Shown: positions 46,026 to 56,067, counted from the first letter of the stretch. The stretch is DNA of 64,000 nucleotides from Ramlibacter albus (GCF_014297445.1 NZ_JACORU010000001.1:992001-1056000); one strand, 5' to 3'. Notes: generated by a model not told the origin, from the letters alone. Program-made: numbers and translations.

Positions 46026-46651
46026 GTCTTCCTGGGTTTCGGACGCGCGGGGGTGGGGGCTGCGGGCCGGGGTCCGGCGGCGGCCAGCAGCAGGTGGACG
46101 ATGCGCTCGCGCGCGGCGGCGCGAGCCATGCCGTGCGCGTGGACAAGGCGGTGCCACAGCTCGAAGTGCAGCAGTGCTTCCCAGACGGCGGCAACGCTGC
46201 GCGCGTCATCGACGCCGTGGCGCGCGAGTACCTGTTGGCACAGCCCGGTGAGCTGCACGCGCTGCTGCTCGTACATGCGCGCCAGCGCCGGCAGCTGGCC
46301 GTGTTCGCGCCATGCGCGCCAGGGCGCGAAGTGGTGGTGCTGCATCTCGACGGCTTCGACGAGCGCACGGGCTGCGGCCTCCAGATCCGGCGCGGCGACG
46401 ATCGCCTCGGCCGCGAACTGCGGCGCCTGCGCCGCGACGTGCCCCGTGCACGCCTGCAGCAGGTCGTCCATCGTCGGGAAGTGCTTGTACACGGTGGGCA
46501 GCGAGACGCCGGCCTCGCGCGCGATGTCCGCCCAGGAGGTGGCGAGCGCGCCCTGCGTGCGGTGCAGCTCGGCGGCGGCGGCGGCGATGCGGGCCTTCAG
46601 CTCGGCCTGCTGCAGCTCGCGGGTGGTGGTGTCGTAGGCGCGTGGGGCCAT
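46022..46651 (-). CDS. TetR-family transcriptional regulator
   Basis: Regulator of 209 residues. The HTH lies about residues 38-62 (SWADIAREAGVSLPTVYKHFPTMDDLL), followed by a helical ligand-binding domain and a proline-rich C-terminal tail. It is translated coupled to the MBL hydrolase. A perfect palindrome sits 18 bp upstream of its start, so autoregulation of the two-gene operon is likely. Confidence 0.93.
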   Translation of the reverse strand: MAPRAYDTTTRELQQAELKARIAAAAAELHRTQGALATSWADIAREAGVSLPTVYKHFPTMDDLLQACTGHVAAQAPQFAAEAIVAAPDLEAAARALVEAVEMQHHHFAPWRAWREHGQLPALARMYEQQRVQLTGLCQQVLARHGVDDARSVAAVWEALLHFELWHRLVHAHGMARAAARERIVHLLLAAAGPRPAAPTPARPKPRKT

Positions 46652-46669
46652 GGGTGTCCTCGAATTGAA

Positions 46670-46690
46670 TTTACTTTAATTCAAAGTAAA
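46670..46690. promoter_or_regulatory. Candidate TetR operator
   Basis: TTTACTTT-AATTC-AAAGTAAA is a perfect 8-bp inverted repeat with a 5-base spacer, in otherwise GC-rich DNA, just upstream of the tetR-family gene. AT-rich sequence here can also supply promoter elements. It is the obvious binding site for the adjacent regulator. Confidence 0.7.
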
Positions 46691-46711
46691 TCCAATTGCA
46701 AGTCCCCGGGC

Positions 46712-47494
46712 TCAGTCCTCGCGCTGGCGGTGTTTTCGCGGCCGGCCGGCCAGCACCCTGTCGTAGAGCCAGTTGGGCAGCAGGCGCAGCAGCTTGGCCA
46801 CCACGCCCATCTGCCACGGGATGACGCGGTAGCTGCGCCCCGCCTCGATGGTGCGGAACGCGCGGTCGGCGAAGTCCGGCGGCTGCATCAGGAAGGGCAT
46901 CGAGTAGCGGTTCTTGCGAGTGAGCGGCGTGTCGATGTAGCCTGGCGAGATCGTGACGACGTGCACGCCGGTGCCGCGCAGCTCGCCGCGCACGCTCTCG
47001 CAATAGGCAATGACCGCGGCCTTGCTCGCACAGTAGGCGCCGTGCCCCGGCAGCCCGCGAATGCCCGCCACGCTGCCGATCCCCACCAGCGCGCCGCTGC
47101 CGCGCTTGACCATCGGCAGGATGAACGGGTGGAAGGTGGCCGCGAGCCCGATGTTGTTGGTGGCGAAGGTGCGCGCGATCACGTCGATGTCTTCACGCTC
47201 GGCCGTGTCCACGCCGATGCTGATGCCGGCATTGGCGATCACCACGTCGGGCACGCCCTGTGCCGCGATGCACGCATGGCCCACGCCCACGATGCTGTCG
47301 GTGATGGCGACGTCGGCGCCGTACACGCGGTAGCTGTCTTCGGGCAGCCCCTGCGACTTCGCCCACGCCTCGATCTCGCCCGTGCGGCGCGCGACGAGCG
47401 CGAGCCGCCAGCCCGCCTGGTGGTAGCGCAAGGCCAGCGCCTGCCCGATGCCGCTCGACGCGCCGGTGATGAACGCCAGTTTGCCGTTGCTCAT
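46712..47494 (-). CDS. SDR-family oxidoreductase
   Basis: Classical short-chain dehydrogenase of 260 residues: cofactor motif FITGASSGIGQALA, NAG in VIANAGIS, catalytic Ser in GIGSVAG and YCASK (Tyr/Lys). The C-terminus is basic (GRPRKHRQRED). Start overlaps the lptC stop (ATG within TCAT complement, 4 nt). Its presence at the end of an LPS/Kdo operon suggests an envelope-related substrate, but none can be named. Confidence 0.88.
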   Translation of the reverse strand: MSNGKLAFITGASSGIGQALALRYHQAGWRLALVARRTGEIEAWAKSQGLPEDSYRVYGADVAITDSIVGVGHACIAAQGVPDVVIANAGISIGVDTAEREDIDVIARTFATNNIGLAATFHPFILPMVKRGSGALVGIGSVAGIRGLPGHGAYCASKAAVIAYCESVRGELRGTGVHVVTISPGYIDTPLTRKNRYSMPFLMQPPDFADRAFRTIEAGRSYRVIPWQMGVVAKLLRLLPNWLYDRVLAGRPRKHRQRED

Positions 47495-48111
47495 TGCTGC
47501 GGCGCGATGGTGCCGCGCACGCGCCCGCGCAGCTCCAGCACGCGGTCGAGGTTGTCGTAGGCGAGCGAGTCGGCGGTGAACTGGTCGTCGCCGCGCTTGA
47601 GCACCACCGGCTGGTCGGACTTCACGCGCTCCGTGTCGAGGAAGGCGTGCAGGAACTCGCCGCGGATCTCCAGCTTCGGCGCCGCGGTGCCGTTGGCCTG
47701 CTTCGCGTCCTCGCGCGTGACCACCGCATCGCCGATCAGCTGCACCTGGCTGCCGTCGGCATTGGTCACGGCCTTCTTCGCCGTGGCCACCGTGAGCGCG
47801 CCGCGCTCGTTGTACGAGCGGATGCGCACGTTGTCGATCTCCAGCGTGTCCGTATCCGGGAAATGGCGCGCCTCGCTGCCGTGCAGCTCGCTCCTCAGGC
47901 GCCCGTTCGGGCCGAACGACTTCACCGAGAAGCCGCGCATGAAGTAGTCGGGCTGGTGCGTCGGGGGGCGCTTGGCCTCCGGCGCGGAAAACGTGGGCGT
48001 GTTGCGCGCGAGCCAGTAGGTGCCGAGCGCCAGCACGCCCATCAGGATCACCGGCAGGTAGATCGTGGCGGCATCCATCGCGCGCCCCACATACTGGCGC
48101 GCGATGGTCAC
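47491..48111 (-). CDS. lptC: LPS export protein LptC
   Basis: LptC of 206 residues: one N-terminal membrane helix (LPVILMGVLALGTYWLA) and a periplasmic OstA-like beta-jellyroll (PDYFMRGFSVKSFGPNG, RIRSYNERGALTVAT). It bridges LptBFG to LptA. GTG 48111 is chosen because it overlaps the kdsC stop (GTGA) and has GGAGG upstream; ATG 48078 is the alternative. lptA and lptB are not in the window. Confidence 0.9.
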   Translation of the reverse strand: MTIARQYVGRAMDAATIYLPVILMGVLALGTYWLARNTPTFSAPEAKRPPTHQPDYFMRGFSVKSFGPNGRLRSELHGSEARHFPDTDTLEIDNVRIRSYNERGALTVATAKKAVTNADGSQVQLIGDAVVTREDAKQANGTAAPKLEIRGEFLHAFLDTERVKSDQPVVLKRGDDQFTADSLAYDNLDRVLELRGRVRGTIAPQQ

Positions 48112-48653
48112 CGGTAGGCCTCCAGCAGCTGCGCGTAGCGGCCGCTGGCCACGAGCAGCAGGTCGCAGAACTCGCGCGCTGCGCCCATCCCGGCGGGAGC
48201 GTGAGTGACGTAGCGTGCCGCGGCCTTCACCTCCGCGTGCGCGTGCGGCGGCGCGGCCGCGAACGCGCAGCGCGCAAGCACCGGCAGGTCGGGCCAGTCG
48301 TCGCCGATGGCGGCGGCCTGGGACCAGTCGAGGCCCAGCGACTTGAGCGTGGCTTCGGCGGCGGGTTGCTTGGTCTCGGTGCCGTAGTGCACGTCGACCA
48401 CGCCGAGGCCTTCGAGCCGCTTGCGCAGCGGCGCCGAGTCGCGGCCGGTGATGACGGCCGGCGTGATGCCGCCCTTCTGCAGCATCTTCAGGCCGTGCCC
48501 GTCGAGCGTGTGGAAGCGCTTGAGCGTCTCGCCCTGGTCGGAGTAGTAGATGCCGCCGTCGGTGAGCACGCCGTCGACGTCGAAGAACGCCACCTTGATG
48601 CCTTGCGCGGCGAGCAGCAGCTCGGGCGCGAAGTTCAGCGCGGGCCCCTTCAT
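48108..48653 (-). CDS. kdsC: 3-deoxy-manno-octulosonate-8-phosphatase KdsC
   Basis: HAD-superfamily phosphatase of 181 residues without a cap. Asp25 and Asp27 are in FFDVDGVLTDG, motif II is VITGRDS, and motif III/IV IGDDWPDLPVL. It releases phosphate from Kdo-8-phosphate in the LPS-core pathway. One-base overlap with kdsD, four with lptC: a tight operon. Confidence 0.94.
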   Translation of the reverse strand: MKGPALNFAPELLLAAQGIKVAFFDVDGVLTDGGIYYSDQGETLKRFHTLDGHGLKMLQKGGITPAVITGRDSAPLRKRLEGLGVVDVHYGTETKQPAAEATLKSLGLDWSQAAAIGDDWPDLPVLARCAFAAAPPHAHAEVKAAARYVTHAPAGMGAAREFCDLLLVASGRYAQLLEAYR

Positions 48654-49633
48654 CAGATGACTTTGGCCCGCATGAGGTCGTTGCTGTTGACCGCGCCGAC
48701 GAGCTTGCCCTCCGCATCGACGACCAGCACGCTCGTGATGCGGTACTGCTCCATCAGCGCCGCCGCTTCGGCAGCGAGCTCGTCGTCGCGGATCGTGCGC
48801 GGGCCGGGATGCATGACGTCGCGCGCGACCACGGCGCGCAGGTCCACGCCCTTTTCGATCAGCCGGCGCAGGTCGCCGTCGGTGAAGATGCCGATCGGCT
48901 TGCCCTGGTCGTCCACGACGGCCGAGGCGCCCAGCCCCTTCGCGCTCATCTCGCGCATCAGCTGCGGGAAAGCGGTGTCGGCCGTCACGCGCGGCACGGC
49001 GTCGCCGCTGCGCATGACATCGGACAGGTGCGTGAGCAGCTTGCGCCCGAGCGCGCCGCCGGGGTGCGAGCGCGCGAAGTCCTCGCTGCGGAAGCCGCGC
49101 GCATCGAGCAGCGCGACCGCGAGCGCATCGCCCAGCGCCAGCTGCGCCGTGGTGCTGGCCGTGGGCGCCAGCTGCAGGGGGCAGGCTTCCATCTCCACCC
49201 CGCTGTCGAGCACGACGTCGGCGTGCCGCGCGAGCGTGGAAGACGCGTTGCCCGTCATCGCGACGATGAACACGCCCAGGCGCTTGAGCACGGGCAGGAT
49301 CACGGTGATCTCGTCGCTCTCGCCGCCGTTGGAGATCGCCAGCACGAGGTCGATGGCCTTGATCATGCCGAGGTCGCCGTGGCTGGCCTCGGCCGGGTGC
49401 ACGAACATCGCCGGCGTGCCGGTGGAGGCGAGGGTGGCCGCCACCTTGCGGCCGATGTGGCCGCTCTTGCCCATGCCCATCACGACCACGCGGCCGCGCA
49501 CGTCGAGGATCTTCTCCACCGCGCGCGCGAAGCTCTCGCCCGTGCGGGCCTTCAGGCCGGCCACGGCCCGCGCCTCGATGTCGAATGTCTCCTGGGCCAG
49601 GCGCAGGGCCCGGTCGCGGTCGAACGCGGTCAT
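48653..49633 (-). CDS. kdsD: Arabinose-5-phosphate isomerase KdsD
   Basis: KpsF/GutQ-type isomerase of 326 residues: SIS domain (about 35-170; VVVMGMGKSGHIGRKVAAT, SHGDLGMIKAID) and two C-terminal CBS domains (GIFTDGDLRRL). It makes arabinose 5-phosphate for Kdo. ATG 49633 is the start. It heads kdsD-kdsC-lptC-SDR and is divergent from the Kef-type antiporter with 22 bp between starts. Confidence 0.94.
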   Translation of the reverse strand: MTAFDRDRALRLAQETFDIEARAVAGLKARTGESFARAVEKILDVRGRVVVMGMGKSGHIGRKVAATLASTGTPAMFVHPAEASHGDLGMIKAIDLVLAISNGGESDEITVILPVLKRLGVFIVAMTGNASSTLARHADVVLDSGVEMEACPLQLAPTASTTAQLALGDALAVALLDARGFRSEDFARSHPGGALGRKLLTHLSDVMRSGDAVPRVTADTAFPQLMREMSAKGLGASAVVDDQGKPIGIFTDGDLRRLIEKGVDLRAVVARDVMHPGPRTIRDDELAAEAAALMEQYRITSVLVVDAEGKLVGAVNSNDLMRAKVI

Positions 49634-49655
49634 GGCCGGATTGTAGGATGGGGGC

Positions 49656-51644
49656 ATGTCCGCCCTCGAGCTCACCCTCCTTTACCTGCTGGCGGCAGTG
49701 CTCGGGGTGGTGGCCTTTCGTTCGCTCAAGCTTCCCCCCATCCTCGGCTACCTCACGGTGGGCGTGCTGATCGGCCCCAACGCACTGGGGCTGGGCCAGA
49801 AGAGCGGCGGCGCCGTGCAGCACCTCGCCGAGTTCGGCGTGGTGTTCCTGATGTTCGTGATCGGGCTGGAGTTCAACCTGCACAAGCTTCGCGCCATGCG
49901 CAAACACGTGTTCGGGCTGGGGCTGATGCAGGTGGTGCTCACGGTCGTGATCACCACGTTCGGTTCGATGTTCCTCTCCGCGCTGGCGCCGGGGCTGTGG
50001 AAGATGTCGTGGCAAAGCGCGGTGGCGCTTTCGGGCGCCCTCGCCATGAGCAGCACGGCCATCGTCGTGAAGATGATGGCCGACCGGCTGGAGCTGGAGT
50101 CGGAGCACGGCCAGCGCGTCATGGGCGTGCTGCTCTTCCAGGACCTGGCCGTCGTGCCTTTGCTGGTGCTGATCCCTGCCTTGGGCAGCCCGCCGGAGCA
50201 GCTGTTCGGCGCGCTTGCGATCGCCGGCCTGAAGGCGACGGTGGTCATCACGGTGCTGCTCGTCGGCGGCCAGGCCGTCATGCGCTGGTGGCTGACTCTG
50301 GTGGCCCGCCGCAAGAGCGAGGAGCTCTTCATCCTCAACCTGCTGTTGATCACGCTCGGGCTCGCGTGGCTCACCGAGCAGGCCGGGCTGTCGCTCGCGC
50401 TCGGCGCCTTCATCGCGGGCATGCTGATCTCCGAGACGGAATACAAGCACCAGGTGGAAACCGACATCCGGCCCTTCCACGACGTGCTGCTCGGCCTGTT
50501 CTTCATCACCGTGGGCATGCTGCTCGACTGGCGGCCGGTGTTCGACCGCTGGAAGCTGGTGCTGGTGCTGCTGACGCTGCCGGTGCTGTTCAAGCTGGCG
50601 CTGGTGAGCGTGCTCGCGCGGCTGTTCGGCTCGACCGAAGGCGTGGCACTGCGCACCGGCCTGTACCTCGCGCAGGCCGGCGAATTCGGCTTCGTGCTCC
50701 TGACGCTGGCGCAGCAGAACCGGCTGGTGCCGCCGGAGCTGATCAACCCGGTGCTCGCGAGCATGGTGCTCTCGATGCTGGCCACGCCGCTGATCATCCA
50801 GTGGAGCAACCGCATCGTGATGAAGCTGGTGGCCAGCGAATGGATGATGCAGTCGCTGCAGATGACGACCATCGCGCGCAAGTCGATCAACGTCAACAAG
50901 CACGTCATCATCTGCGGCTACGGCCGCGTGGGCCAGAACCTCGCGCGCATGCTGGAACGCGAGAACATCCCCTACATGGCGCTCGACCTCGACCCCGACC
51001 GCGTGCGGCAGGCCGCGGCGGCGGGGGACTCGGTGGTGTTCGGCGACGCGGCGCGCCTGCAAGCGGTGATGGCTGCGGGCCTTGCACGTGCGACCGCCGT
51101 CGTCGTGACTTACATCGACGTGCCGAGCGCGCTGAAGGTGCTGGCGAACGTGCGCGCGCATGCGGCCAACGTGCCGGTGATCGTGCGCACGCAGGACGAC
51201 CGCGACCTCGAAAAACTGCAGGCCGCCGGCGCCACGGAGGTGGTGCCCGAGACGCTGGAAGGTTCGCTCATGCTCGCGAGCCACGCGCTCGCGCTCGTCG
51301 GCGTGCCGATGCGCCGCGTGATCCGCATCGTGCAGGACCAGCGCGACGAGCGCTACAGCCTGCTGCGCGGCTACTTCCACGGCGCGGACGACGACACCAC
51401 GGACGACATCGAGCAGGAGCGCCTGTCGACCATCACGCTGCCCTACGGCGCGCGCGCGCTCGGCCGTGCGCTGAGCCACTTCGCGCTGCACGCGGTCGGC
51501 GTGCGCGTGGTCAGCCTGCGCCGCGGCAATGGCAAGGTCGTCGACCCGGACACCGACCCGCCGCTGGAGGATGGCGATACGCTCGTGCTCTCCGGCCGGC
51601 CGGACACGCTGGCGCTGGCCGAGGAGAAACTGCTGAAGGGCTAG
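49656..51644 (+). CDS. Kef-type monovalent cation:proton antiporter
   Basis: CPA2 antiporter of 662 residues. About twelve membrane helices (1-380) include [15 protein letters not shown]; a TrkA-N/Rossmann domain starts near residue 417 ([17 protein letters not shown]), and a TrkA-C part ends the protein ([13 protein letters not shown]). This is the KefB/KefC/YbaL architecture; glutathione gating cannot be judged. TAGGAT ends six bases before the ATG. Confidence 0.92.
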   Translation: MSALELTLLYLLAAVLGVVAFRSLKLPPILGYLTVGVLIGPNALGLGQKSGGAVQHLAEFGVVFLMFVIGLEFNLHKLRAMRKHVFGLGLMQVVLTVVITTFGSMFLSALAPGLWKMSWQSAVALSGALAMSSTAIVVKMMADRLELESEHGQRVMGVLLFQDLAVVPLLVLIPALGSPPEQLFGALAIAGLKATVVITVLLVGGQAVMRWWLTLVARRKSEELFILNLLLITLGLAWLTEQAGLSLALGAFIAGMLISETEYKHQVETDIRPFHDVLLGLFFITVGMLLDWRPVFDRWKLVLVLLTLPVLFKLALVSVLARLFGSTEGVALRTGLYLAQAGEFGFVLLTLAQQNRLVPPELINPVLASMVLSMLATPLIIQWSNRIVMKLVASEWMMQSLQMTTIARKSINVNKHVIICGYGRVGQNLARMLERENIPYMALDLDPDRVRQAAAAGDSVVFGDAARLQAVMAAGLARATAVVVTYIDVPSALKVLANVRAHAANVPVIVRTQDDRDLEKLQAAGATEVVPETLEGSLMLASHALALVGVPMRRVIRIVQDQRDERYSLLRGYFHGADDDTTDDIEQERLSTITLPYGARALGRALSHFALHAVGVRVVSLRRGNGKVVDPDTDPPLEDGDTLVLSGRPDTLALAEEKLLKG

Positions 51645-51648
51645 CGCG

Positions 51649-52194
51649 ATGAACGACTCGATCTCCAACTACCTGCGCAGCCACATCCGCACCGTGCCGG
51701 ACTGGCCGGCGCCCGGCGTGCAGTTCCGCGACATCACGCCGCTGTTGCAAGACCCGACGGTGTTCCGCGTGCTGATCGACGCGTTCGTCGCGCGTGCGCG
51801 CACGCACAAGCCGGACGTGGTGGCGGGGCTCGATGCGCGCGGCTTCATCCTCGGCTCGGTGGTCGCCTACCAGCTCGGCGTGGGGTTCGTGCCGATCCGC
51901 AAGAAAGGCAAGCTGCCTTTCACCACCGTCGAAGAAACCTACGAGCTGGAGTACGGCAGCGCCACGGTCGAACTGCACACCGACGCCGTGAAGCCCGGCC
52001 AGCGCGTGGTGCTCGTCGACGACCTCATCGCGACCGGCGGCACGATGATGGCGGGCAAGAAGCTGCTGGAGAAACTCGGCGGCGTGGTGGTGGAAGGCTG
52101 CGCGATCGTCGACCTGCCGGAGCTCGGGGGCTCGAAGAAGCTGCGCGAAGGCGGGCTGGACGTGTTTAACTTCGTCGACTTCGCCGGGCACTGA
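51649..52194 (+). CDS. apt: Adenine phosphoribosyltransferase
   Basis: Apt of 181 residues. The PRPP motif is [14 protein letters not shown] and the N-terminal [14 protein letters not shown] is typical. It salvages adenine to AMP. It begins 4 nt after the antiporter stop, so it is co-transcribed with it. One base separates its stop from the convergent gene. Confidence 0.95.
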   Translation: MNDSISNYLRSHIRTVPDWPAPGVQFRDITPLLQDPTVFRVLIDAFVARARTHKPDVVAGLDARGFILGSVVAYQLGVGFVPIRKKGKLPFTTVEETYELEYGSATVELHTDAVKPGQRVVLVDDLIATGGTMMAGKKLLEKLGGVVVEGCAIVDLPELGGSKKLREGGLDVFNFVDFAGH

Positions 52195-52195
52195 C

Positions 52196-52645
52196 CTAGG
52201 CGAAGTGCCCCACCAGCACGGCCTCGCGCATGCGGATGGCCAGCACGGCGGCCAGCCCTTTCATCAGGTCACAGGCCAAGCGCGGATGCTTGTGCGCCAT
52301 CAGCTCGAAGCGGTCCCACTGCAGGCCCCAGGCCACGCCGGGCTTGGAAGGCACGACCGTGGCGCTGCGCGGCATGCCGGAGAAGAACGAGCCTTCGCCC
52401 ACCACGGAGCCGGGCAGCACATGCGCGATGGCATGGCCCTGCGCCATCACCTCGAGCTCGCCGTCGGCCAGGATGAACAGCTCGCGGTCGGCCTCGCCTT
52501 CGGTCATGAGCGGCTCGCCCACGCGCAGGAAGCGAACGGCGAGGTAGGGCGCGAGCTGCTTCCACTCGGCCACGGTGAGCTTGCACTGGAGTGCGTCCTT
52601 CGCATCCAGCGCGCCGATCGCATCGACCAGCTGCTGAACGTTCAA
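52196..52645 (-). CDS. Cyclic nucleotide-binding-domain protein (no HTH)
   Basis: Protein of 149 residues consisting of one Crp-like cNMP fold (about 40-135: FLRVGEPLMTEGEADRELFILADGELEV, GEGSFFSGMPRSATV). No DNA-binding helix follows, so it is a stand-alone sensor or adaptor. TTG 52645 overlaps the preceding stop as TTGA. It is coupled to the unknown 274-residue protein. Confidence 0.78.
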   Translation of the reverse strand: MNVQQLVDAIGALDAKDALQCKLTVAEWKQLAPYLAVRFLRVGEPLMTEGEADRELFILADGELEVMAQGHAIAHVLPGSVVGEGSFFSGMPRSATVVPSKPGVAWGLQWDRFELMAHKHPRLACDLMKGLAAVLAIRMREAVLVGHFA

Positions 52646-53466
52646 CGCAGGTCGCCGTACTGCGTGGCGCTGAGCGCTTGGGGCACGCGCATGTCGGAGT
52701 CGGGCAGCTCGGTGTCCTCGAAGCCGGTGAGCAGCGTGTAGCTTTGCGGGCCGTGCTTGGCCTGGCCGTCGAACGACTTGGCCACGGGCGTCGACTCCTG
52801 CGCTTGCGTAAGCGCCTCGCTGCCCGACACGCCGCGCGCGAGCGCGGCCTTGAAAGCCGCCACTTCGTCCGAGTTCAACGGCTCGAAGCGCGCGGGCGCG
52901 ACCTTGCGCGGGGACGCAGCTTCGTCCGGCAGCGCCGCATCGACTGCGAGCGGGGCAGGCTGCGACACGAGCGGCATCGGCTTGGAATTGCTGGTGAGCG
53001 GTGCGGGCCGGCTGCTCGCCGCCATGCCGGTGGCGACGTGCTCGATCGTGCGCCAGTAGACGGCCGTGACCATGATGTCGAAGCGCGCCTTGGCGCTCTG
53101 CGCCACCATCGCCTCCACTTCCGCGAGGCGCACCGCGTCGCCCGCGAATTCGCGCGACAGGTCCACCATCACGAGGAACTGGCGGCCCCGCGCGTCGAGC
53201 GAGAGGACCTTGAACTTGTAGCCCGCGGACACGACGCCCGCGTTGGCCATGCACTCGCGCACCACGCCGTACAGCAGCTCGCGGCGCGCCATGCGCTCGT
53301 GCTTGCGGTTGGCGGGCTTGCCGGGCTGGCCCTCGGGCTGCTGCGGCACCTTGGCGGACTTCATGACCGGGCGCGTGGAATCCATGCGCGACAGGCCCGA
53401 GCTCACGGGGGCGAGGTCGGATTTGGAAGACTTCTTCTTGGGGGACAGCCAGTCGAACAAGGCCAT
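52642..53466 (-). CDS. Conserved unknown protein between two cNMP-binding proteins
   Basis: I do not recognise this 274-residue protein. A basic, Pro/Lys-rich N-terminus (LFDWLSPKKKSSKSD) precedes a compact domain (about 58-150; ELLYGVVRECMANAGVVSAGYKFKVLSLD), then a low-complexity Pro/Ala linker and a C-terminal segment ending near LPDSDMRVPQALSATQYGDLR. No signal or membrane helix. Coupled (TTGA) to the CNBD gene and close to a second CNBD gene on the same strand, it may be their effector; no function is proposed. Confidence 0.75.
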   Translation of the reverse strand: MALFDWLSPKKKSSKSDLAPVSSGLSRMDSTRPVMKSAKVPQQPEGQPGKPANRKHERMARRELLYGVVRECMANAGVVSAGYKFKVLSLDARGRQFLVMVDLSREFAGDAVRLAEVEAMVAQSAKARFDIMVTAVYWRTIEHVATGMAASSRPAPLTSNSKPMPLVSQPAPLAVDAALPDEAASPRKVAPARFEPLNSDEVAAFKAALARGVSGSEALTQAQESTPVAKSFDGQAKHGPQSYTLLTGFEDTELPDSDMRVPQALSATQYGDLR

Positions 53467-53583
53467 GGTGCGCTCCTGATGCGAAGGAAACTTTTGTTTC
53501 CAGATCGCAGGGGCCAGTGTAAGGGCAGCGGCGCGGGCCAGTCACTGACTTTTGTCACACTGGCGCGGCTTACGTGCCTTTGC

Positions 53584-54075
53584 TTAAGTGACCGCGGCGC
53601 GCTTCGGTCGATTGGCCAGGCGACGCGAAACCAGCGAGCCGAGCGCCATCGCCACTTCGAGCGCGAGCTGCGGCTGGCGGTTCGTCAGTTCCGTGAAACG
53701 GATCGGCGTCATCGACCAGATCTTGCAGGGGCTGGCTGCCTGCACAGTGGCGTTGCGCGGCAGGCGCGTGAAGAAGGCGCCTTCACCGACCGCCGAGCCC
53801 GGCCCCACGACCGCCAGCCGCACGCGGCCCTTCTCGTCCTGGTAATGCACCGTGAGCGTGCCCGACTCGACGAAGTACACCGTGCGGTCCTGCGAGTTCT
53901 GCTCGATCAGCACCTGGCCCTGCATCAGGGCGAAGGGCTGCATGTAGGTGCCCAGCAGCTCCCACTGCTCCGGCTTGAGCTGGGGGCGGAAGGCATCGGG
54001 GGAGTGGTCCTGCGTGACGGCGCGGACCAGGCCCTGGATGTCGAAGCGAAGGGGCATGCGCAGCGGAGCGTTCAT
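53584..54075 (-). CDS. Second cyclic nucleotide-binding-domain protein (no HTH)
   Basis: Protein of 163 residues with one cNMP fold (about 45-150: MQGQVLIEQNSQDRTVYFVESGTLTV, VGEGAFFTRLPRNATVQAAS) and a short basic C-terminus (RRLANRPKRAAVT). The PRNATV/PRSATV stretches resemble those of the CNBD protein at 52196, so the two are likely paralogues. Separated from the unknown gene by 117 nt, in which no gene was seen. Confidence 0.8.
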   Translation of the reverse strand: MNAPLRMPLRFDIQGLVRAVTQDHSPDAFRPQLKPEQWELLGTYMQPFALMQGQVLIEQNSQDRTVYFVESGTLTVHYQDEKGRVRLAVVGPGSAVGEGAFFTRLPRNATVQAASPCKIWSMTPIRFTELTNRQPQLALEVAMALGSLVSRRLANRPKRAAVT

Positions 54076-54215
54076 AGGCGCGAAAGGTACGTGCGCGCGT
54101 GCGGCCGGGCAAGGCGTTCTAACGGACCTTTACAGCTGAAACGGCAACTTCAAGCGGCGAAACGTCGCGTACGGATATTCGGTTCGGGTACGGGGATGAA
54201 CGGGGCGAAGCGTGA

Positions 54216-55580
54216 TCACTTGCCGATGCAGAAGCGCGAGAAGATCACGCCCAGCAGGTCGTCGGCGCTGAATTCGCCGGTGATTTCCGAGAGGGCGTTC
54301 TGCGCGAGGCGCAGCTCCTCGGCGAGCAGGTCCAGCGCCTGCGCTTGGCGGGCGAGTTGCGCGGCGGCTTCCATGAGGTGGTTCTCCACGCGGCGCAGGG
54401 CCTGCACGTGGCGCTCGCGCGCGATGAAGACGCCTTCGGGGGCGGCTTGCCAGCCGGCGGTTTCGAGGAGCTTCTTGCGCAGCGTGTCGAGGCCTTCGCC
54501 GGTTTTCGCGGACACGCGCAACATTCCGGCAGCCAGCTCGCCGGGGGCCGCGTCCATCTTGTTGCCGACGTGGATGATCTCGACGTCCGCGGGCAGCTTC
54601 GCGCGGATCGTCACGTCGGCAGCCTTGTAGTCGGCGTCATTGACCCGCGTGAGGTCATGCAGGAACAGCACCGCATCCGCCTTCTCGATGCGCCCCCATG
54701 CCCGCTCGATGCCGATGCGCTCCACCTCGTCGCCGCTCTCACGCAGCCCGGCTGTGTCCACCACGTGCAGCGGGACGCCTTCGACCTGGATCTGCTCGCT
54801 GACCACGTCGCGCGTCGTGCCCGCGATCGGCGTGACGATCGCCAGCTCCGCGCCGGCGAGCGCGTTGAGCAGCGAACTCTTGCCCGCGTTCGGCTGGCCC
54901 GCGATCACCACCTGGATGCCCTCGCGCAGCAGCGCGCCTTGTTGGGCGCGTTGCAGCACGCGTTGCACGTTGGCCTGCAGGCGCTCGAGCTGCCCCTCGG
55001 CGTCGGCCTTCTTGAGGAAGTCGATCTCTTCCTCGGGGAAGTCGAGCGTGGCCTCGACCAGCATGCGCAGGTTCACCAGCGCATCGCGCAGCGTGTGGAT
55101 CTCGTTGGAGAACTCGCCTGCGAGCGAGCGGCTCGCGCTGCGCGCCGCGGCTTCGGTGGACGCGTCGATCAGGTCCGCGACCGCTTCGGCCTGCGCGAGG
55201 TCGAGCTTGTCGTTGAGGAAGGCGCGGCGCGTGAACTCACCCGGCTCCGCAACACGCAGGCCCATGGCAGCGCCGGCTTGCAGGCAACGCGCCAGAAGCA
55301 ACTGCAGCACCACGGGACCGCCGTGCGCCTGCAGTTCCAGCACGTCCTCGCCGGTGTACGAATGCGGCGCGGGGAAGTGAATGGCGAGGCCCTGGTCGAT
55401 GACCGAGGCATCGGCGGACTTGAACGAGAGGAACGTCGCTTCGCGGGGCTTCAGCGCGCGGCCGCAGACCGCATCAATAACCGCCGCAACCGCCTTGCCC
55501 GAAACCCGCACGATCCCCACCGCCCCGCGCCCCGGTGCGGTCGCAATGGCGGCAATGGGCTGGTCGAGGCGCGAGAGCAT
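54216..55580 (-). CDS. mnmE: tRNA modification GTPase MnmE
   Basis: MnmE of 454 residues, with MnmG forming the enzyme that builds 5-(carboxymethyl)aminomethyl-uridine at tRNA wobble position 34. N-terminal TrmE domain ([20 protein letters not shown]), helical domain, G domain ([23 protein letters not shown]), and the C-terminal CIGK with Cys451. mnmE near yidC and the origin is the usual proteobacterial order, here separated by two inserted genes. Confidence 0.96.
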   Translation of the reverse strand: MLSRLDQPIAAIATAPGRGAVGIVRVSGKAVAAVIDAVCGRALKPREATFLSFKSADASVIDQGLAIHFPAPHSYTGEDVLELQAHGGPVVLQLLLARCLQAGAAMGLRVAEPGEFTRRAFLNDKLDLAQAEAVADLIDASTEAAARSASRSLAGEFSNEIHTLRDALVNLRMLVEATLDFPEEEIDFLKKADAEGQLERLQANVQRVLQRAQQGALLREGIQVVIAGQPNAGKSSLLNALAGAELAIVTPIAGTTRDVVSEQIQVEGVPLHVVDTAGLRESGDEVERIGIERAWGRIEKADAVLFLHDLTRVNDADYKAADVTIRAKLPADVEIIHVGNKMDAAPGELAAGMLRVSAKTGEGLDTLRKKLLETAGWQAAPEGVFIARERHVQALRRVENHLMEAAAQLARQAQALDLLAEELRLAQNALSEITGEFSADDLLGVIFSRFCIGK

Positions 55581-55590
55581 CCATGGATTG

Positions 55591-56067
55591 TCATCGCATC
55601 CGGTATGTCCCCACGAACCGCCGGCAACCGCGCATCTCGGTCGCGGTGGGGCCGAGGTCGCCGGAGCGCTCGACGCGCCCCTGCCCGCTGATGCCTGCGA
55701 ACTTGCCGGTGCCGCCGGCATACGTCCACACGTAGCCCTCGGGGCCGATGGAATCGCTGCCGTAGATCGCGTGGCCGTCCGTGTCGCGCAGCACGCAGTA
55801 GCCGAGGCTTTGCGTGGCCCCGCCGCGCGTCTCGAAGGTGCCGGTGCACTCGACCGCCATCGAGTCGAAGGCGGGGTGCGTCGCGCTCGTGCCGCCGCGC
55901 ACGACGTAGGAGGCGAAGCGGGCGTCGGGCGCGGCCGCCACGACGTGCATCGGGCCACCGAAGCACAGGCGCGAGTCGATCTCGCCTTCGCGCGGCAGCT
56001 CCGCCGCCATCGCGGCCGCGGCGAGCAGGGACAGGGCCAGGACGCCGGGAGTGTGTCGAATCGCCAT
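55591..56067 (-). CDS. Secreted protein of unknown function
   Basis: I do not recognise this 158-residue protein. A signal peptide is clear ([20 protein letters not shown], cleavage about AMA-A). The mature part is rich in Gly and beta-prone, with five cysteines or fewer and a [11 protein letters not shown] pattern seen in secreted allene-oxide-cyclase-like or lipocalin-like repeats. ATG 56067 has GGAG upstream. It lies 10 nt upstream of mnmE on the same strand and is divergent from the BTAD regulator, its possible controller. Confidence 0.7.
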   Translation of the reverse strand: MAIRHTPGVLALSLLAAAAMAAELPREGEIDSRLCFGGPMHVVAAAPDARFASYVVRGGTSATHPAFDSMAVECTGTFETRGGATQSLGYCVLRDTDGHAIYGSDSIGPEGYVWTYAGGTGKFAGISGQGRVERSGDLGPTATEMRGCRRFVGTYRMR

